Of a stretch of DNA of 64,000 nucleotides, positions 10,916 through 22,654 are shown in pieces. The DNA is from Fasciola hepatica (Eukaryota; Platyhelminthes; Trematoda; Plagiorchiida; Fasciolidae): NCBI GenBank assembly GCA_948099385.1, contig CANUEZ040000117.1, positions 3,954,001-4,018,000 on the forward strand, in the 5' to 3' direction. Under the pieces are notes generated by a model. It was given only the letters and a program-made list of their open reading frames with translations, was not told where the DNA came from and ran no database searches. The first letter of the stretch is position 1. Every line of letters begins with the position of its first letter. Both the position numbers and the translations under genes were made by a program.

Positions 10916-12295
10916 TTAAATCGTCAAACTCACTGCGAACAGAAGTGGTGCACGAGGACAGCTACAATCATTTCATGAGGAAGCGGGATACATATCTGAT
11001 GGAGCATCGGCTTGAATCACTTTCTTGACGCTATAACCAAGACTTGATGGTGATGAGGCTCATACGGGAGGTGTCCCATAGTCTCTTATCCCGTAAAATT
11101 GAAAACTGACCTAAAATGAGCGACAACTAGATCCATCTTGAGGATTTTGTGGTGGATTTTTCCCGGTTCACGCTGTGCTCCTGACATTGTTGTTCTTCGT
11201 ATTGTTTGAACTAGAGGTCTTCTCTACCTTTCGGCAACAGATCCAGTTTTTCTCTCAAAGGGTGAAGAATAGCTGGAACATGCCCGTTCCGTACATGTTG
11301 GCAGCAAGCTACCATTACAACAGCTATCCAGGCTGAACGTAGAAGTGTGACGGATAATTCAAAATACTCGAAAAATAAACCAGTGGGAATATGAGAGGAA
11401 GAGGAAAAGAAGTTCAAAGAGCTAGAAATTGGTAAGGGTACAACGATGACAGCTTCAGTGAGTGCTTGAACGACGATGGCATTCGCTACACTGTGTTAAC
11501 TTGAGATGGTAAATGTAGGACACTTCACCGTACTAGAACTCCACCTGCAGAGCAACATATAAAACATTCTCTGCCACATATTAAATTCGATTTCAAAACA
11601 AGTTAAGGACTGGTCGTGCTTTGGTTGATTGTGGGTGACATGTTGCGGTGTTTTGTGTGATGCCAGAGAAGTAGACTCCTGCACTCTTTCGCCCAGTCGC
11701 TAACCTCACTTTCCTTTGACCTTCGATTTTTAGGCGCCAGGCTTCCTTTGTGTCCTCCGGGACTCTTAAACTGTAAACGCCTTGGTAGTGCGTTAATGTA
11801 CCTTACTGCTTTGTCGTCTTCTGTGGTCAGGGCCCGATGGCTCCCTTTATCGCATCACATTCTAACGGCAGTTAGCTAAGATAAAGACCAAACGGAGCGT
11901 ACAATCGGCCTTCGCTTTTTGGCTCTGTAGGATCCCTTTGCCAGGCCAGGGGTCACTGCTCTAGCGTGGTAACTTCTTTCGGTAATAAGAGTAGTGCTGA
12001 GCTGCCCTGCGTTTCTGTTTGTACCAGTCTTCTCCAATATGGTTTTGCCTCACTTGTAGCAGCAACTGGGCTCAGTGCGCATGATTTGAAGCTTTTATCA
12101 ATTTTTTCCAGGCCCGTCGATTTTGTAGGCAGTATGGACGGGTTCTCTGTTGTCTTTTTAACAGTTCTGTGGGGTTACGAGGCAACGGGGTGATGGGTGA
12201 TGTGGCACTTTCTGTATTGTTTGTGAGGGTGTAGTCAGGCTCTGGTAATAACGAATGGTCTACTTGCGGCTTGTCTCCGCTAGCTGTCACGGGCA

Positions 12296-14855
12296 GGTGA
12301 AACTCGGGTGTTAATGCTGGTGTGTCGCCCTGAGGGGCCAAACGACGAGCGGAAACATTGTACACAGTGCTATCGAGCATTTTACCAAGAGCTTAGTATG
12401 GGTGGGGTTGATAAGGTCTGCTTCATCCATCAAAGGTTCATACTTGTAAGATCGGTCCGTGCTTTTTAGGAGTAAAGGGCCAGGCGCTGTCAGCCAATTG
12501 TCAAAGAATGACCACCAGATGAGCGGCAAGAAAAGCAGAAAAGAAGTTGGTGAGGGATTGTGTTCCTTGAGGTACGAAGTAATGGGCCGATGGAATGGAG
12601 TGCTTTCGGAGAAAACTGATTCCCACTGGGAGGTTGAAAGACCCCTCGCACGTCTTGTCTGTGAGACAGCTTTCCACAGAGGGCCATTCGAAAGTTCCAG
12701 TTGACCACTGGCTTGTGTGCTGCAGATTGATGTATTACCCATTCTACCCCTTCGTCTCGCGAAAACTGAGCTTGTTCGGAAGATATAAAGGCTGATCCTC
12801 GATCAGAACGAATAAAGGTGGGCATCCGGAATATCGCAAACAATTGACGCAAGCAACCGAAGACTGCAGAAGACAACATAGTCGGACAAGCTAGAGCAAA
12901 CAGAAACCGGCAGCACTCGTCGATAATGGTGAGTGGATCTCGGTTTCGGCTCGATAAATGCAGTGGCTCTTTGAAGTCATTGAGTCTTCTAAATAGTTGC
13001 GTCGCATTGATAAGATTACTTGCAGGTGGTTTGTAAAAACTTGGTTTCACTTCAGCGCACACAGTGCACATAAAGATCACGTTTTTGACTTCTCCTACTG
13101 AGTATGGCAAGTTCTTGCAGGGAAAAAGCGGACCGAAGGATCGTTCCGGGGTGACCTGATGGATCATGGAGAATCTCCAAGGTATACCCATCGAGAGTGA
13201 AGGCACACGAGCAACGCGGCAAAGCGTCAGTAACCCGATTGTTCTTTTCCGTCCCTGTAGATTATACCGAAGTGGTATGTCGAAACTCCAGTCGCCATCC
13301 CTGGACCTTATCATTTTTGATCGTGCAGTTTTGTTTGCTACCGTACATGAGGGCGACAGATCGCTGATCATTAATTAGTTCGAAATGAGCACCAAGGACA
13401 AAGTGCTGCCATTTCCGAATAGCCTCGATGATTAAGCAAGCTTCTTTCTCCATGGCGGAATGGTCTTATTCTTTAGGAGCCAATGTGCAGAGGTAAAAGG
13501 CTAATGGTCGACCGTTCTGACTCAGTGAAGAGGCTACAGCTATGTCGGGTGCGTCCATTTAGACAACAATTCGGACTTTATGGTCCAAAGTCACAATCAT
13601 TGCGGTTTCCAGCGCTACTTTCGGCTCCCCGAATGTTTTTCTCAAATGCTACAGTAGGAAGAAAATTGTGTTTCGGACGAGAGGGCTAGTTTTGTCGGCG
13701 AAGTTCGGTATACATTGGGAATAATTGGGAAACATATCTTTCACGCGCCGTGATGAAGTCACTTCAGTACAAAAAGGAATACCACGCAAAGGCTTCATTC
13801 GCTCAGGATCCGGCTTGATAACGCCTGGTGTGACATGGCAACGGAGGAGTCGGATCTCTGTAGCAGCTGTGGTTGGCTTTGCGTCGCACAGAGCTGTGCC
13901 GTATTTTGCGACAGCTTTTGGGAAGCATTTAAGGTTCCGGTCGTGGTCCGTCTTTGAAAATCCACAAAAAGTTACTTTGCGAAAGTATCCCTCAAACTTT
14001 CTGTTTTCTGAATTTTATTGGTTGTGCTCTACAAACAAATCACGCCATTCTTGATTCCGAAAGGTGTTCAGCAAAACAGAAAAAGATTTCCTGGTGCTTC
14101 GAAAGCCTTATATAGCTTTTCATCCTCCACGATTAGGATTTGACGGTACGCACTTTTGTAGTCTAAGGTGCTGTAAACATTGTACCTGGCAACTTCCCCT
14201 ACCAAAATTTCTAAACGTGGAGGTGGATCCGCATCGAGCTGCGTAAATCGGTTGGTCGTCTGGCTATAATCCATGGCCATTCTTTTTTATAGTTCGAGTT
14301 TTATTAGCCATGACTTGGGCCCTCCATGGAGAGCTCGAAGGTTCAATTATGTCATTGTCCAAGAGGCGTTGTATCTCCTCTTTAACGAAGCGCTCGTCCT
14401 AGAACGAGTGTTTGCGGGATTTGGTGGCAACAGGCTTGCAGTCAGGGGGCAAATGAGCGAACGGAGGCGGGGTCTGTATTTAAGAGGCCGACAGTCCGCA
14501 CAGTAAGAATGTGCTGCATGTTTCTCCAAACGGTATTTTGGCTGTTTCACGTAACCCGGGAAAGTGATGGGCGAAAAGAACTTCGGCGCACAGATTCCGC
14601 GTGACTGACAGATTTCCATTTTCGGAGACTACTTCTTGATGACGAACTTTTACACAGCAGTAGCCGAAAGTGAAGCAGAACAATAACGTCATCGCTACAG
14701 TAATTTTTCAGACACAAAAGTGAACTGACCAATCAAAAGGGTCGATGACTTTCTGAAATGTATAGCCATTGGGGCTGCCCGTACCAATCAAGGCTTGGAG
14801 TTCGACGTCACTCTCACGGATGTCGGTTGCTACGTTGTATCTAGTAGTGATAGCT
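12296..14855 (-). mobile_element. Ty3/gypsy pol remnant, palindrome right copy
   Basis: This is the exact inverse of 1-2560: RT at 14445-13725, RNase H at 13566-13262 and integrase at 13116-12311, all reading on the minus strand. It has the same stops and frameshifts as the left copy, so the decay came before the duplication. It differs at 13429 (Val to Ile in the RNase H fragment). Confidence 0.88.
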
Positions 14856-15200
14856 ATTAACTTTGAAGCGTCAAATTACCCGTAGCAAAAACTGCGACAC
14901 ATCACCCTGCGTCGGTGATTTATCACCTCGAAAAATCAACACAACCCTTTACTAGGAAATCTAGATCTATACCTACCACAAATCACATTTTTCTGTGAGC
15001 CCATCTATAAAATACTTAGCGATTGTTGGTCAAATCTCCTCTATTAGTTATCGTTTCCTCCTCGGATAAGCCCTAATCCCCATTCTTCCATACAGTGAAA
15101 TTACCAGGTCAACCCTGTTTGAAATCATCCTAGGTGATTTCCTATAGAATTTTATCTGGGATTTTTGCAATTGCGGATTAAACAACAAAAATATTTGACT
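14856..15200. other. Interval with nothing recognised
   Basis: This is AT-leaning DNA between the palindrome edge and the first LINE-B frame. No open frame above 60 codons, repeat or RNA structure was recognised. If the palindrome extends beyond the window, the mirror of this segment would lie upstream of base 1. Confidence 0.5.
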
Positions 15201-15220
15201 ATCCGAAGCCCACAGCCGCT

Positions 15221-17491
15221 ATGTGCAGCTCCAGAAGAAGCGGACCAACGTGTAAGTTTTTGTCACGCGTAGCCGTTCCTCTCCCAGTCACTACGCGGTG
15301 CTCCGTCTCATTAACGAACGTCGATTATGACGCACATAGCAAGACTGACAGCATCTCACAAAAAGTAGCTCACCCAAATCGCGAACTGAAGCCCTTGACA
15401 GAACCGCTGGAATGCTGACGCCACTGGCTCAAATTCTTGAGCCCCCTATGGTAACCACGGACCGTAACTTTGTTTCCACGTGTAGCGTTACTGACAGCAT
15501 ATCTTCAAAACGACTACGAAATTCTAATCAAGCCATTGTGTTTAACATTCCTGAAAGGGCCCCACTCAACAAAGTCAGCAGTACCTTTCTAAGAACCGCT
15601 AACACGGGAAGGGTGATGTGCCTCAGTAGTGGACTACGAGAACAAACACATCGACGCCATTGCCCTCTGCTTTTCCAATTTTTGGACTCAATGACAGCAG
15701 GTGAGTCTATTCATAAACAAAGTTTTACCGCTAATAACTCGCCATACAAAAACATTCGAGTAGCACCCGACAAAAAGCCACTACAACGGGAAGTGCTGAA
15801 AAATTTGAACTCTCTCAATTATTCAGGGCAGGAGTCCACCAAAAAGGGACCTACCCCCCGCGTTCTCCTAACTCCTTTATGCAACCAACGTCTATCAGCC
15901 AACAACTGTCTGATGTAGACCTTTAGGCAACGCCTGGACCTCCTCCAAATCCACCAGTCCCCAAGCACGCCAGACTAATCAGTAATAATGCACAGATCCC
16001 TGGGGCTCGAATCCACTGGGTCCCGCCAGACAGATTAGTTCCGCGCACCAGAAACAGCTACCAAAATCGTGCGGCCTCCCTAACCTAACATCATTGCCTC
16101 TACCTCCCAAGGTGACACATTTGCCAACGTACGGCCGTTTTTGCCCACACCATAGAGCAACGACTAAAACCCATCTGCTGGTCCGCGCCGTAACACTGCC
16201 AGATCATTCTCGTTCGAACCAAACCCGTCAGCCCTCAGGGCATAATCCAGCAAACAAACTGCCAAGACATAGTGTCCCTACGAACACAATCTCGTAGTTG
16301 CGATCTGACTGGTCACCCGTGGGCCGAAAGTTGGTAACGATCTGTACTCAGCCCCCAGTGCAAAGTGCCGGTACCAATGGAAACCCATGGCCGCAAATCC
16401 AGAATTCAGCAACCCACCTTCCACTCCTACTAAACGCCTCAAAGTCCTGTTTACTGAGCAACCACAGCCTTATATCACCAGGCCACACTCCGAAGGTCGT
16501 GCATAAATAAGGGCGAACAGATACCCTAGTAGGATGTCACTAATGCCAGGGCCTACAACGTATTTTCCAAGACAGATACTTTCTCGAATAGTATTTCCTC
16601 CCAGCGAAATTCCAGCTCTACGCGCAATTATACGGACCATACCCACAACCCACCTCACAGCTATTACTCAAAGCTGCGTCTGACTCACTCATCATTTCCT
16701 AACCTTTCCTTGCCTGCACCGTTCATTCCGTTGGTTCACTTACCATACCAAAGTTTTCGCTGTGCCCCACCATTGCCCATCCCGCTACAGACCTTTTACC
16801 AGCAGGATAGATCCACAAACCCCCTCAATGTAAACTTTCCCTGCCCTGTGGTATACAATCCCACAATCTCTCCTTTCTTCCGGCCTTAATGAGCCACCTT
16901 CCAATACCAGCACATTGCCAGTGGTTTGCACGTTCGATAGCACACCGAACTCCTCGAACCAACCGGGCAGCTTTTAACTCGCCCACTGCCCCCTTCCAAA
17001 ACAACCTCTCTACACCCCCTCCACCGGCCGCCGATTCCTGTCCCACCCCACCCGAGCAAGCTGCATCGAGAAGCGGCGAACCCACCCCATTCTCTGCTGG
17101 GTCCTATTTCATGAGGCCTGCTCTCACCACACAACGTCAACCACTACCAAGATTGCCATTTGGGAAAGCCAATATGTTCCATAACCCCGTATTCTGTCAC
17201 CGCACTGGAGCATCAAACGATCTCAACGAATCAGAAAAATTGGCAGGACGACTTAATCAGAGGTCTTCTCCTTCACCTCGTATTAACTTAAAATTAATTA
17301 TTCCCCGGTCGTCCGCGGCTGAATCTTCTGGAGCTATCGCGGAGGTGTCCAACGCTCACTTTTATTCTTCTCCGGTGATAGCTCCAACTTACCCCCCTAC
17401 CAGTGCATTTTCTCCGTCCAATAACTCACCTAAGTTACCTAGCCCAGATGCTCATATCCATATAAAAAGGGTTATCTTTGATCTTATTTGA
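15221..17491 (+). pseudogene. LINE-B ORF1-like region (low complexity, broken)
   Basis: The open frames 15221-15418, 15412-15918, 16094-16297, 16298-16510 and 16889-17491 follow each other on the same strand. They encode basic, Ser/Thr/Pro/Asn-rich protein with no catalytic motif. The longest (200 residues from 16889) is proline-rich around residues 20-60. Position upstream of the endonuclease suggests the nucleic-acid-binding ORF1 or N-terminal region of LINE-B. I did not recognise a specific domain, so function is inferred from position only. Confidence 0.5.
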
Positions 17492-17769
17492 TCCCCGGTC
17501 CATCTCAAATAAGCTTCATCCCCTAAGACATTGTCATAACATCCAGTCATGATATCATCCCTATTACTGCAACCCGGCTCACAGACCACACGCCCACAGG
17601 CGAAATTCTGCTCGAGTAGCGCAAGGTTCTTAGAGCAAATAGGATTGCCAGAGGCAGAGGAGGGTGCCCAGTGTAAGTACAGCGAGCCCTTTCAGTAACC
17701 CCCCATTAGGAATGTCACACTAGATTCAATTCCGGGTTCTCTGTGGCTCACAATTCGGTTATCAACCAT

Positions 17770-18215
17770 GGTCATGCATACTGGTTGTATCTATCGCCCA
17801 CCTCCTCTACTATGACTGAATTACCTCCTTTAATTGAAGCCTTTGATTAACTTTCACTACTACCTCCGGCAGCGACATTCATAACCGGTGATTTTGGCCG
17901 GCCCAAAATATCCTGGACGAAACTCACAGCACTTCTCAGTTTGTTAGACTTTGTCCCCCATACTCACATTGGGGGATGGGTGCATCACCGCAAAACCCCC
18001 ACTAGAAAAGCCAACATACTAGATCTTGTGTTGACTCACAGCTTTTCCAACTTTTCGGTTTCCGTTCCGCATAAATCTCCGGGTAGCCGCCATAAGATAA
18101 TGGCTGGTAATCTTTCATTCCATCCTCATTCATCAGATCATCTGACCCCTGTCAACAATTCCTTCAGACTTAGTTGGAACCCTCTGCCCGATTCCACCTG
18201 TAGCCAAAATTAGAG
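17770..18215 (+). pseudogene. LINE-B endonuclease C-terminal half
   Basis: The segment starts with a YRPPSST motif (about 17795-17815), then ITGDFGRPKISW (about 17880-17917), the GDxNxPxxxW active-site box with Asn replaced by Gly. The frame 17941-18213 carries TRKANILDLVLTHSF and later HSSDHLTP with the final catalytic SDH. The signature is that of LINE APE-type endonucleases that nick target DNA. An in-frame stop separates YRPP from GDFG. It is probably inactive. Confidence 0.78.
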
Positions 18216-18729
18216 CAGGTTTTTAACGGCTGACCCCCAACAGGCGGCTGATCACCTCCATCTTAACATGGAAAACTGCCTCCTGAAGCTTGGTCCAATA
18301 GGCCAAAACTCTTCTCTTAGGAAATCCAAACTGGCCTCCCTCCAGGAAAAGTGCCTTAAGATGCAAAGACTTCACCTCCAAAACCACAACTTCTCCGTTC
18401 TCATGAGACTAGCAGGTTTCACTGATGTTATCCAAACCTAGAGGAGGAACAGCTTCGCAACGAAGAAACCAAAGCTCTGAGGCATCCCCATAAGGCATTG
18501 AAACTCTCACTGCTAGATAAATCAAGGAGTTCGGCAACAGATACCACTATCCGATGGGTTGTGCTACCGGATAAAATTCCGGCCACCTCTGTCCTGGTAT
18601 TTCTGAGACCTTTAACCTTTACTTGGCCGATTCCATGGCCCCCGCCTTAGACAGAGCCCCAGCCGGAGTCCTCTTGCTATTACCAGCTCCCTCTATCTAC
18701 AATAATCTTTGAAGTAAACGTTATTTCCG

Positions 18730-19560
18730 GGCTCATTCCACGCTACAAAGCATGTGAGCATCCTGGACCGAACGGGTTACCTCCAGCTGCAGTCATTAAC
18801 GGTGGACTGGAACTTCCACTTCTATTACTAGACCTATTCACTTAGTCACTCAAATCCATTTTGGTACCATCGAACTGGAAGCGTTCAGTCATCAATCCGC
18901 GGCATAAAAAGGACCTGTCCACGAACCTGCTAATAACTGTCCCATCGTTCATACCCCTATCATTTCCAGAGTAGTGGAAACGATCATCAAAATGGCATTA
19001 CTGCCCACCTTCTCGCTTCCAACCTTCTTAGCGATAGGCAGCACGGATTTTTCAAATCGCTACCATGCACCACATGTCAGTTTGACTTTCTCAACGTAGT
19101 CACTTGGGTGCTGATAGCGAGCAGGCATTATTAATTGTCCACCTGGATCTGTCGGAGGCATTCGGCCGTTTTCCACACCCACATCTCATCGCTAAATTGC
19201 TTTCATTCGGCATTGCTGACCCGCTGCTTTCTTGACTACAATCTTATCTCACTCATCGTTCACAAGTGGTCCTCACCAATGGACATACATTCACCCTGAA
19301 ACCTGTTACAAGTGGCGTTATACAGGCAGCCTACTCAGTCTTCTCCTATTTTTAAATGTACAATAATGATGCATTGGATCTGGTACACAATTGCACGCCA
19401 CTCTTATTTGCAGATGATATAAAAATAGTCCACTATTTCAATTCTAGCGACGCTGTCCCTAATCGTTGCAACATTTCCGCTGACCTCCCTGCACTTGACC
19501 GCTGGTGTCAGTCCTGGATGATGAGCTTTTCCACCGATAAGTGCGAGGTTCTAACCTAAG
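18730..19560 (+). pseudogene. LINE-B reverse transcriptase (FADD intact)
   Basis: Segments recognised across frames are a GPNGLPPAAVI-type fingers motif (about 18765-18800), VPSNWKRSVINPRHKKD (about 18860-18910), QHGFFKSLPCTTCQFDFLN (about 19040-19100), an FGIADPLLS-type helix (about 19205-19230) and LLFADDIKIV with the catalytic FADD at 19407-19418. The last frame ends in WCQSWMMSFSTDKCEVLT. RT copies element RNA at the nicked target. Frameshifts and stops make the whole domain non-functional in spite of the intact catalytic box. Confidence 0.82.
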
Positions 19561-19568
19561 AATTCCAA

Positions 19569-20277
19569 TTGCCCTCTGGATCCTTAACTCTTGGTGGGTC
19601 TCCAATAGCCTGTCAACCTACCATCGGCCATTCAGGCCTCAACTGCTCCTGTTTTCTCAAAGTTTCTGGGCACGCCGCCATCCAGGCTGCCAAGGCTAGA
19701 AGTGTGGCGTTTTTCTCTTCCGCCCTTTTCCTCTCCGAGAAAATGTCATCACCATCTACAAATCCCACATCAGGCCTTTTCTTGAATACTGTTCAATGAT
19801 ATTTTATGACATGAAAAATGTTGACAGATTCGCGCCTGAAAGCATACAAATGCGTTTTGCCAAACAATTACTCGGTTGGTTCACGTCTTTGAACCATAGA
19901 AAACGGTGCCAACATCCGAATCTTGTCCCACTTTGGCTCCGCTGCTTAAGACCAAACCTAGACTTCTCATATAACCTGCCCCATAAACAGTCTTTTTCCT
20001 TAAACTCAGTAAGCTTCTGCTGTGGAACCCCTTACTCACTTCGGCACGGGCCCTCTACTGTTCATTCTAGTAGGGTAAATCGGCCATGCTCTCAAGTTTT
20101 TACCTTCTTGTATACTGCAAGTTCCGGAACAGGTTGCCCATTAACATTCAAGCCTTAAAAACCAAGTCCCAATATCTGTCGGCACTCATCCCATATCTCG
20201 ATGTCACCCGGGCACTCCAGTCATCTGATATGAGCATAGCTGAGGACGTAGCATACGAGAGGGGCCTCGGCTTCTAA
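19569..20277 (+). pseudogene. LINE-B C-terminal domain
   Basis: The frames 19569-19799, 19796-20158 and 20086-20277 together match the intact 215-residue minus-strand frame at 24834-25481. Shared landmarks are ESIQMRFAKQLLGW / ENVQRRFTKQLLGY, VPLWLRCLRPNL / EPLWLRRLRMNL, PYSLRH / NYSLRH and the ERGLGF / AYELGLGY end. This domain follows RT in CR1/Jockey-type LINEs and its role is unclear. Two frameshifts are needed to follow it. Confidence 0.8.
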
Positions 20278-20644
20278 GACCAACCCCTCCGTAGGCTCCG
20301 CTCCCTCCGATTGAGAGCACAGTGAGCAATAGACGGCTTCATTTGTTTGGCTGAATTCTCAGAGCTTGCCTAGCTGTGGCCATTTCAGTAATGAGTAAAC
20401 GGAACAGAAATGCCACTATTTCCATACACTTAGCCCCAACCTTCTACTGTAGGCTCAGTCAACCTTATGCTTTGCCCATTATTGGTTTTCATATTCGTTC
20501 ACTAACAGCTAACCCGCAGCAGGAGATACAACTTGACCGCACTTGATTAACTGTTACAAATTTTCAGTCCTCCACTAAAGTGCATTTCAAACTCGGCTTC
20601 GTAATACGCACTTGGATGAAGCCGTTGTTTGGTAGATTCTATCA

Positions 20645-21245
20645 TTAATAATAATAATAATAATTGTTTATTTAGGAAAAGCCCGAGGCATGCCAGGTGC
20701 ATGATTAACTGTTTACAAGTGATGGAATGGACAGACAAAATTCCTGAGAATGCAGGAATTTGCATGACAAAAGTAGGGTAAAAAGGCTGAGAAGGGAGAG
20801 TAACGTGGAATGAAAGTATGGCAAATGTATGCCCACCAAAGAAGTTGTAGCGAGTTTAAATGAATCTATGAGTGGATTCAAGTGGAAGCTCGGTGAGCTT
20901 GGAAGCCAAGGTCAGGTGGAAGATCCGGCTGGTCCTGGTGGGGACATCCGAAAGCTGACTGATATACATGAGAAAGGCTAGAAATCGGCCTAAGAAACTA
21001 TGTTAGCGGAAGACGATGGAGAAAAACTGAGATGCGCTGCAAAGTATTGGATAGCAATGAAGACCTGGTGCTCTGCTATAGATGGTCGGCTAACAGGGCA
21101 CAAAACTCATTGTTAAACAAGGGGCGAGCAATCTAAGACGTAATTGGCGTATCAGATGACAGAAATGGTTCGAGAGGATTGGATACAGTGGATGTGAGGC
21201 GCAGATGTAGAAGGAATGGATGCATATCATGACGGTCACCGGGAT
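20645..21245 (-). mobile_element. LINE-B 3'-end fragment, minus strand (left member of inverted pair)
   Basis: The element 3' tail is an AAT-type trinucleotide run at 20645-20664, and the body continues to 21245, where homology to 25660-26221 stops abruptly. Read on the minus strand it ends 'ggcatgcctcgggcttttcc' and then a T-rich tail, as do the copies at 22655 and 26221. It is non-coding 3'UTR and 5'-truncated at 21245. Confidence 0.7.
20684..21245 (+). repeat. 562-bp inverted repeat, left member
   Basis: It pairs with 25660-26221 by x + x' = 46905, with no mismatch noticed in the parts I compared. Both arms are LINE-B 3'UTR. Outside 20684 the two copies are still recognisably related (TTTATTTAGGAAAAGCCC against TTTAGTTCGGAAACGCCC) but clearly diverged, so identity ends abruptly inside homologous sequence. 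Confidence 0.9.
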
Positions 21246-22640
21246 GTTGGGTATGCAGCACACTGCCAGTCCCACCCACCAGCACCGGTTACGGGTCGCA
21301 CGCTCCAACCATCCTCGTTCGCCGCTATGCCCCCACCAATCACCCTTGACATCACTCTTATCACATCCATTTTTTCGTTCTTCTATGGTATGCACACCTA
21401 CCCATCCTGTCCTTGCTCCTATTGACTCTCACTGCGTTACCTCTCATTGCACATCACCATCGTCCTAACCACTTTACTTTGCCGACGACCGCCAATATTT
21501 CATTTCTCCACCCATGTCGGCGTTGCCGGCTTGTAGTATCTATTCATTTGGTATCACCCTAGGCCTATAAAGCTCAATAATCGCATGCTTACACCTCACC
21601 GCCTACAGTTCTCTTAAACCCGCCCTCGTTCTCCCTTATTATGCCTAATACCATTACACACCAGCCCCACCAGTACCCATGACCAATTCTCATTTTAGAA
21701 TCGCCGTTCCAAACTCCGCATCTCAGCCACATTCATTATCCAGTCATTATCACTCTATTTTCGTCTCCTGACTCCGCGATTCCTGTGTGGGTCCTTCCAC
21801 TTGGCATTGCTCCGACTGGTATCGTCCAGTTGCATCCACATGTACAATTGCCTGCAAGCACGCGGCTCCCAAGTTTTATGTCACCAACTCCGACAAGCAT
21901 TCATTGTTCGTGTGTTATGTTCGTCCACTGGTTTACCCGTACCAATGCTTCTTTATTTTCAGTCTTTTTCGTGCTTCACCTGTAGTAAGACGATCTTACT
22001 GGTTATGTCTCACCTGTCTTTTCGGTCCGTGCTCCCATCTCCCGTTTCTTTTATTGACCACCACAGGCGTTTTCTGTGTGCTTTACAGACTGTTCTGCTT
22101 TTCCACTTGCCACCTAATGCAAAATCATTGTTCGGTCATGGTTCTCATTCAATATTTCAATCCGTTTGATTTGCCATTACCCGATCCCCCTGGTAGCCCT
22201 TCTGCTTAGTTCTCTCCCAAGCTGTTTGCCGTCACAGCTGCTGCGTCTTTGCACCGCGGACAGTTTCGTCTCCCAAATACATTTTCCCACTTTGTATGCA
22301 CATTTACTCTGCTCTTCTTAGCCACCTCCATCGCCGTCATCTTCCCGCTGAATAATGTAAGCCCATTCGATAATGGTCCTCCCATTCTAGGCCGTCGACA
22401 CATGTCTCACCTACATCAAACAGATTATTATATCCATTCTTCCCTGTTCTCTTCGACACTTCCCTTCATCTCCCCTTTTCTTGAACTGCTCCCCAGTCGT
22501 CATCTTTACTGAGCTTCTGCATTCTTTTTTTATTCTCTCTGTTGATCCACCATGTTCACCCATCATGAAGATAATTTACCACGATATAAAAAGTTAATTC
22601 TAAAACCATTCGATCTAGTCTAACCTGCTCCTCCCAGTAA
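21246..22640 (+). mobile_element. Pyrimidine-rich LINE-B-like 3'UTR, no gene
   Basis: This is T/C-rich plus-strand sequence with several overlapping short open frames of no recognisable content. Composition and position after a LINE-B coding region suggest 3'UTR of the plus-strand LINE-B, displaced by the inserted minus-strand fragment. No RNA gene or coding region is recognised. Confidence 0.4.
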
Positions 22641-22654
22641 CTGAAACGTTTTAC

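Larger units (their letters stand above)
7440..11000 (+). mobile_element. CR1/Jockey-like LINE spanning spacer and right palindrome arm (more complete copy)
   Basis: This is the same element as the left-arm LINE but with its 5' part present. An ORF1-like region spans about 7447-8205, endonuclease about 8350-8983, RT about 9540-10370 and the C-terminal domain 10480-10915. Continuity of the endonuclease frame across 8610/8611 shows that this copy is ancestral to the inverted duplicate. Motif A (VDFCNALNKVPH) lies near 9953-9990 and the RVPQGS box near 10125-10142, followed by an in-frame stop. It is non-functional: there are stops in every domain and the FADD catalytic box is lost. Confidence 0.85.
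8611..14855 (-). repeat. Right arm of giant inverted repeat (palindrome)
   Basis: This is the reverse complement of 1-6245. The LINE reading frame on the plus strand is continuous across its inner boundary at 8610/8611: the endonuclease N-terminal half lies in the spacer and the C-terminal half in the arm. This arm is therefore likely the original copy and the left arm the inverted duplicate. The outer end cannot be defined, because its partner sequence would lie upstream of base 1. Confidence 0.97.
15200..20330 (+). mobile_element. LINE-B, near full-length degenerate CR1/Jockey-like retrotransposon
   Basis: All parts of a LINE are found in order on the plus strand: a proline/threonine/asparagine-rich ORF1-like region (15221-17491), an endonuclease (about 17770-18215), RT (about 18730-19560) and the C-terminal domain ending ...ERGLGF-stop at 20277. 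The minus-strand copy at 24834-25481 has a closely similar C-terminus (...AYELGLGY-stop), which defines the family. Many frameshifts are present, yet the RT FADD box is intact. The 3'UTR begins at 20280 and is interrupted by other LINE-B fragments. Confidence 0.85.

Noticed and set aside
1..14855. Simple unremoved-adapter (hairpin read) explanation for the palindrome
   Set aside because: A 2.4-kb non-palindromic spacer and scattered mismatches do not fit a plain fold-back read. It is kept only as one of several artefact options to test.
21090..21395. 101-codon minus-strand frame shared with 25534-25815
   Set aside because: The similarity is due to the 562-bp LINE-B inverted repeat. It is 3'UTR, with no protein motif and different starts in the two copies.
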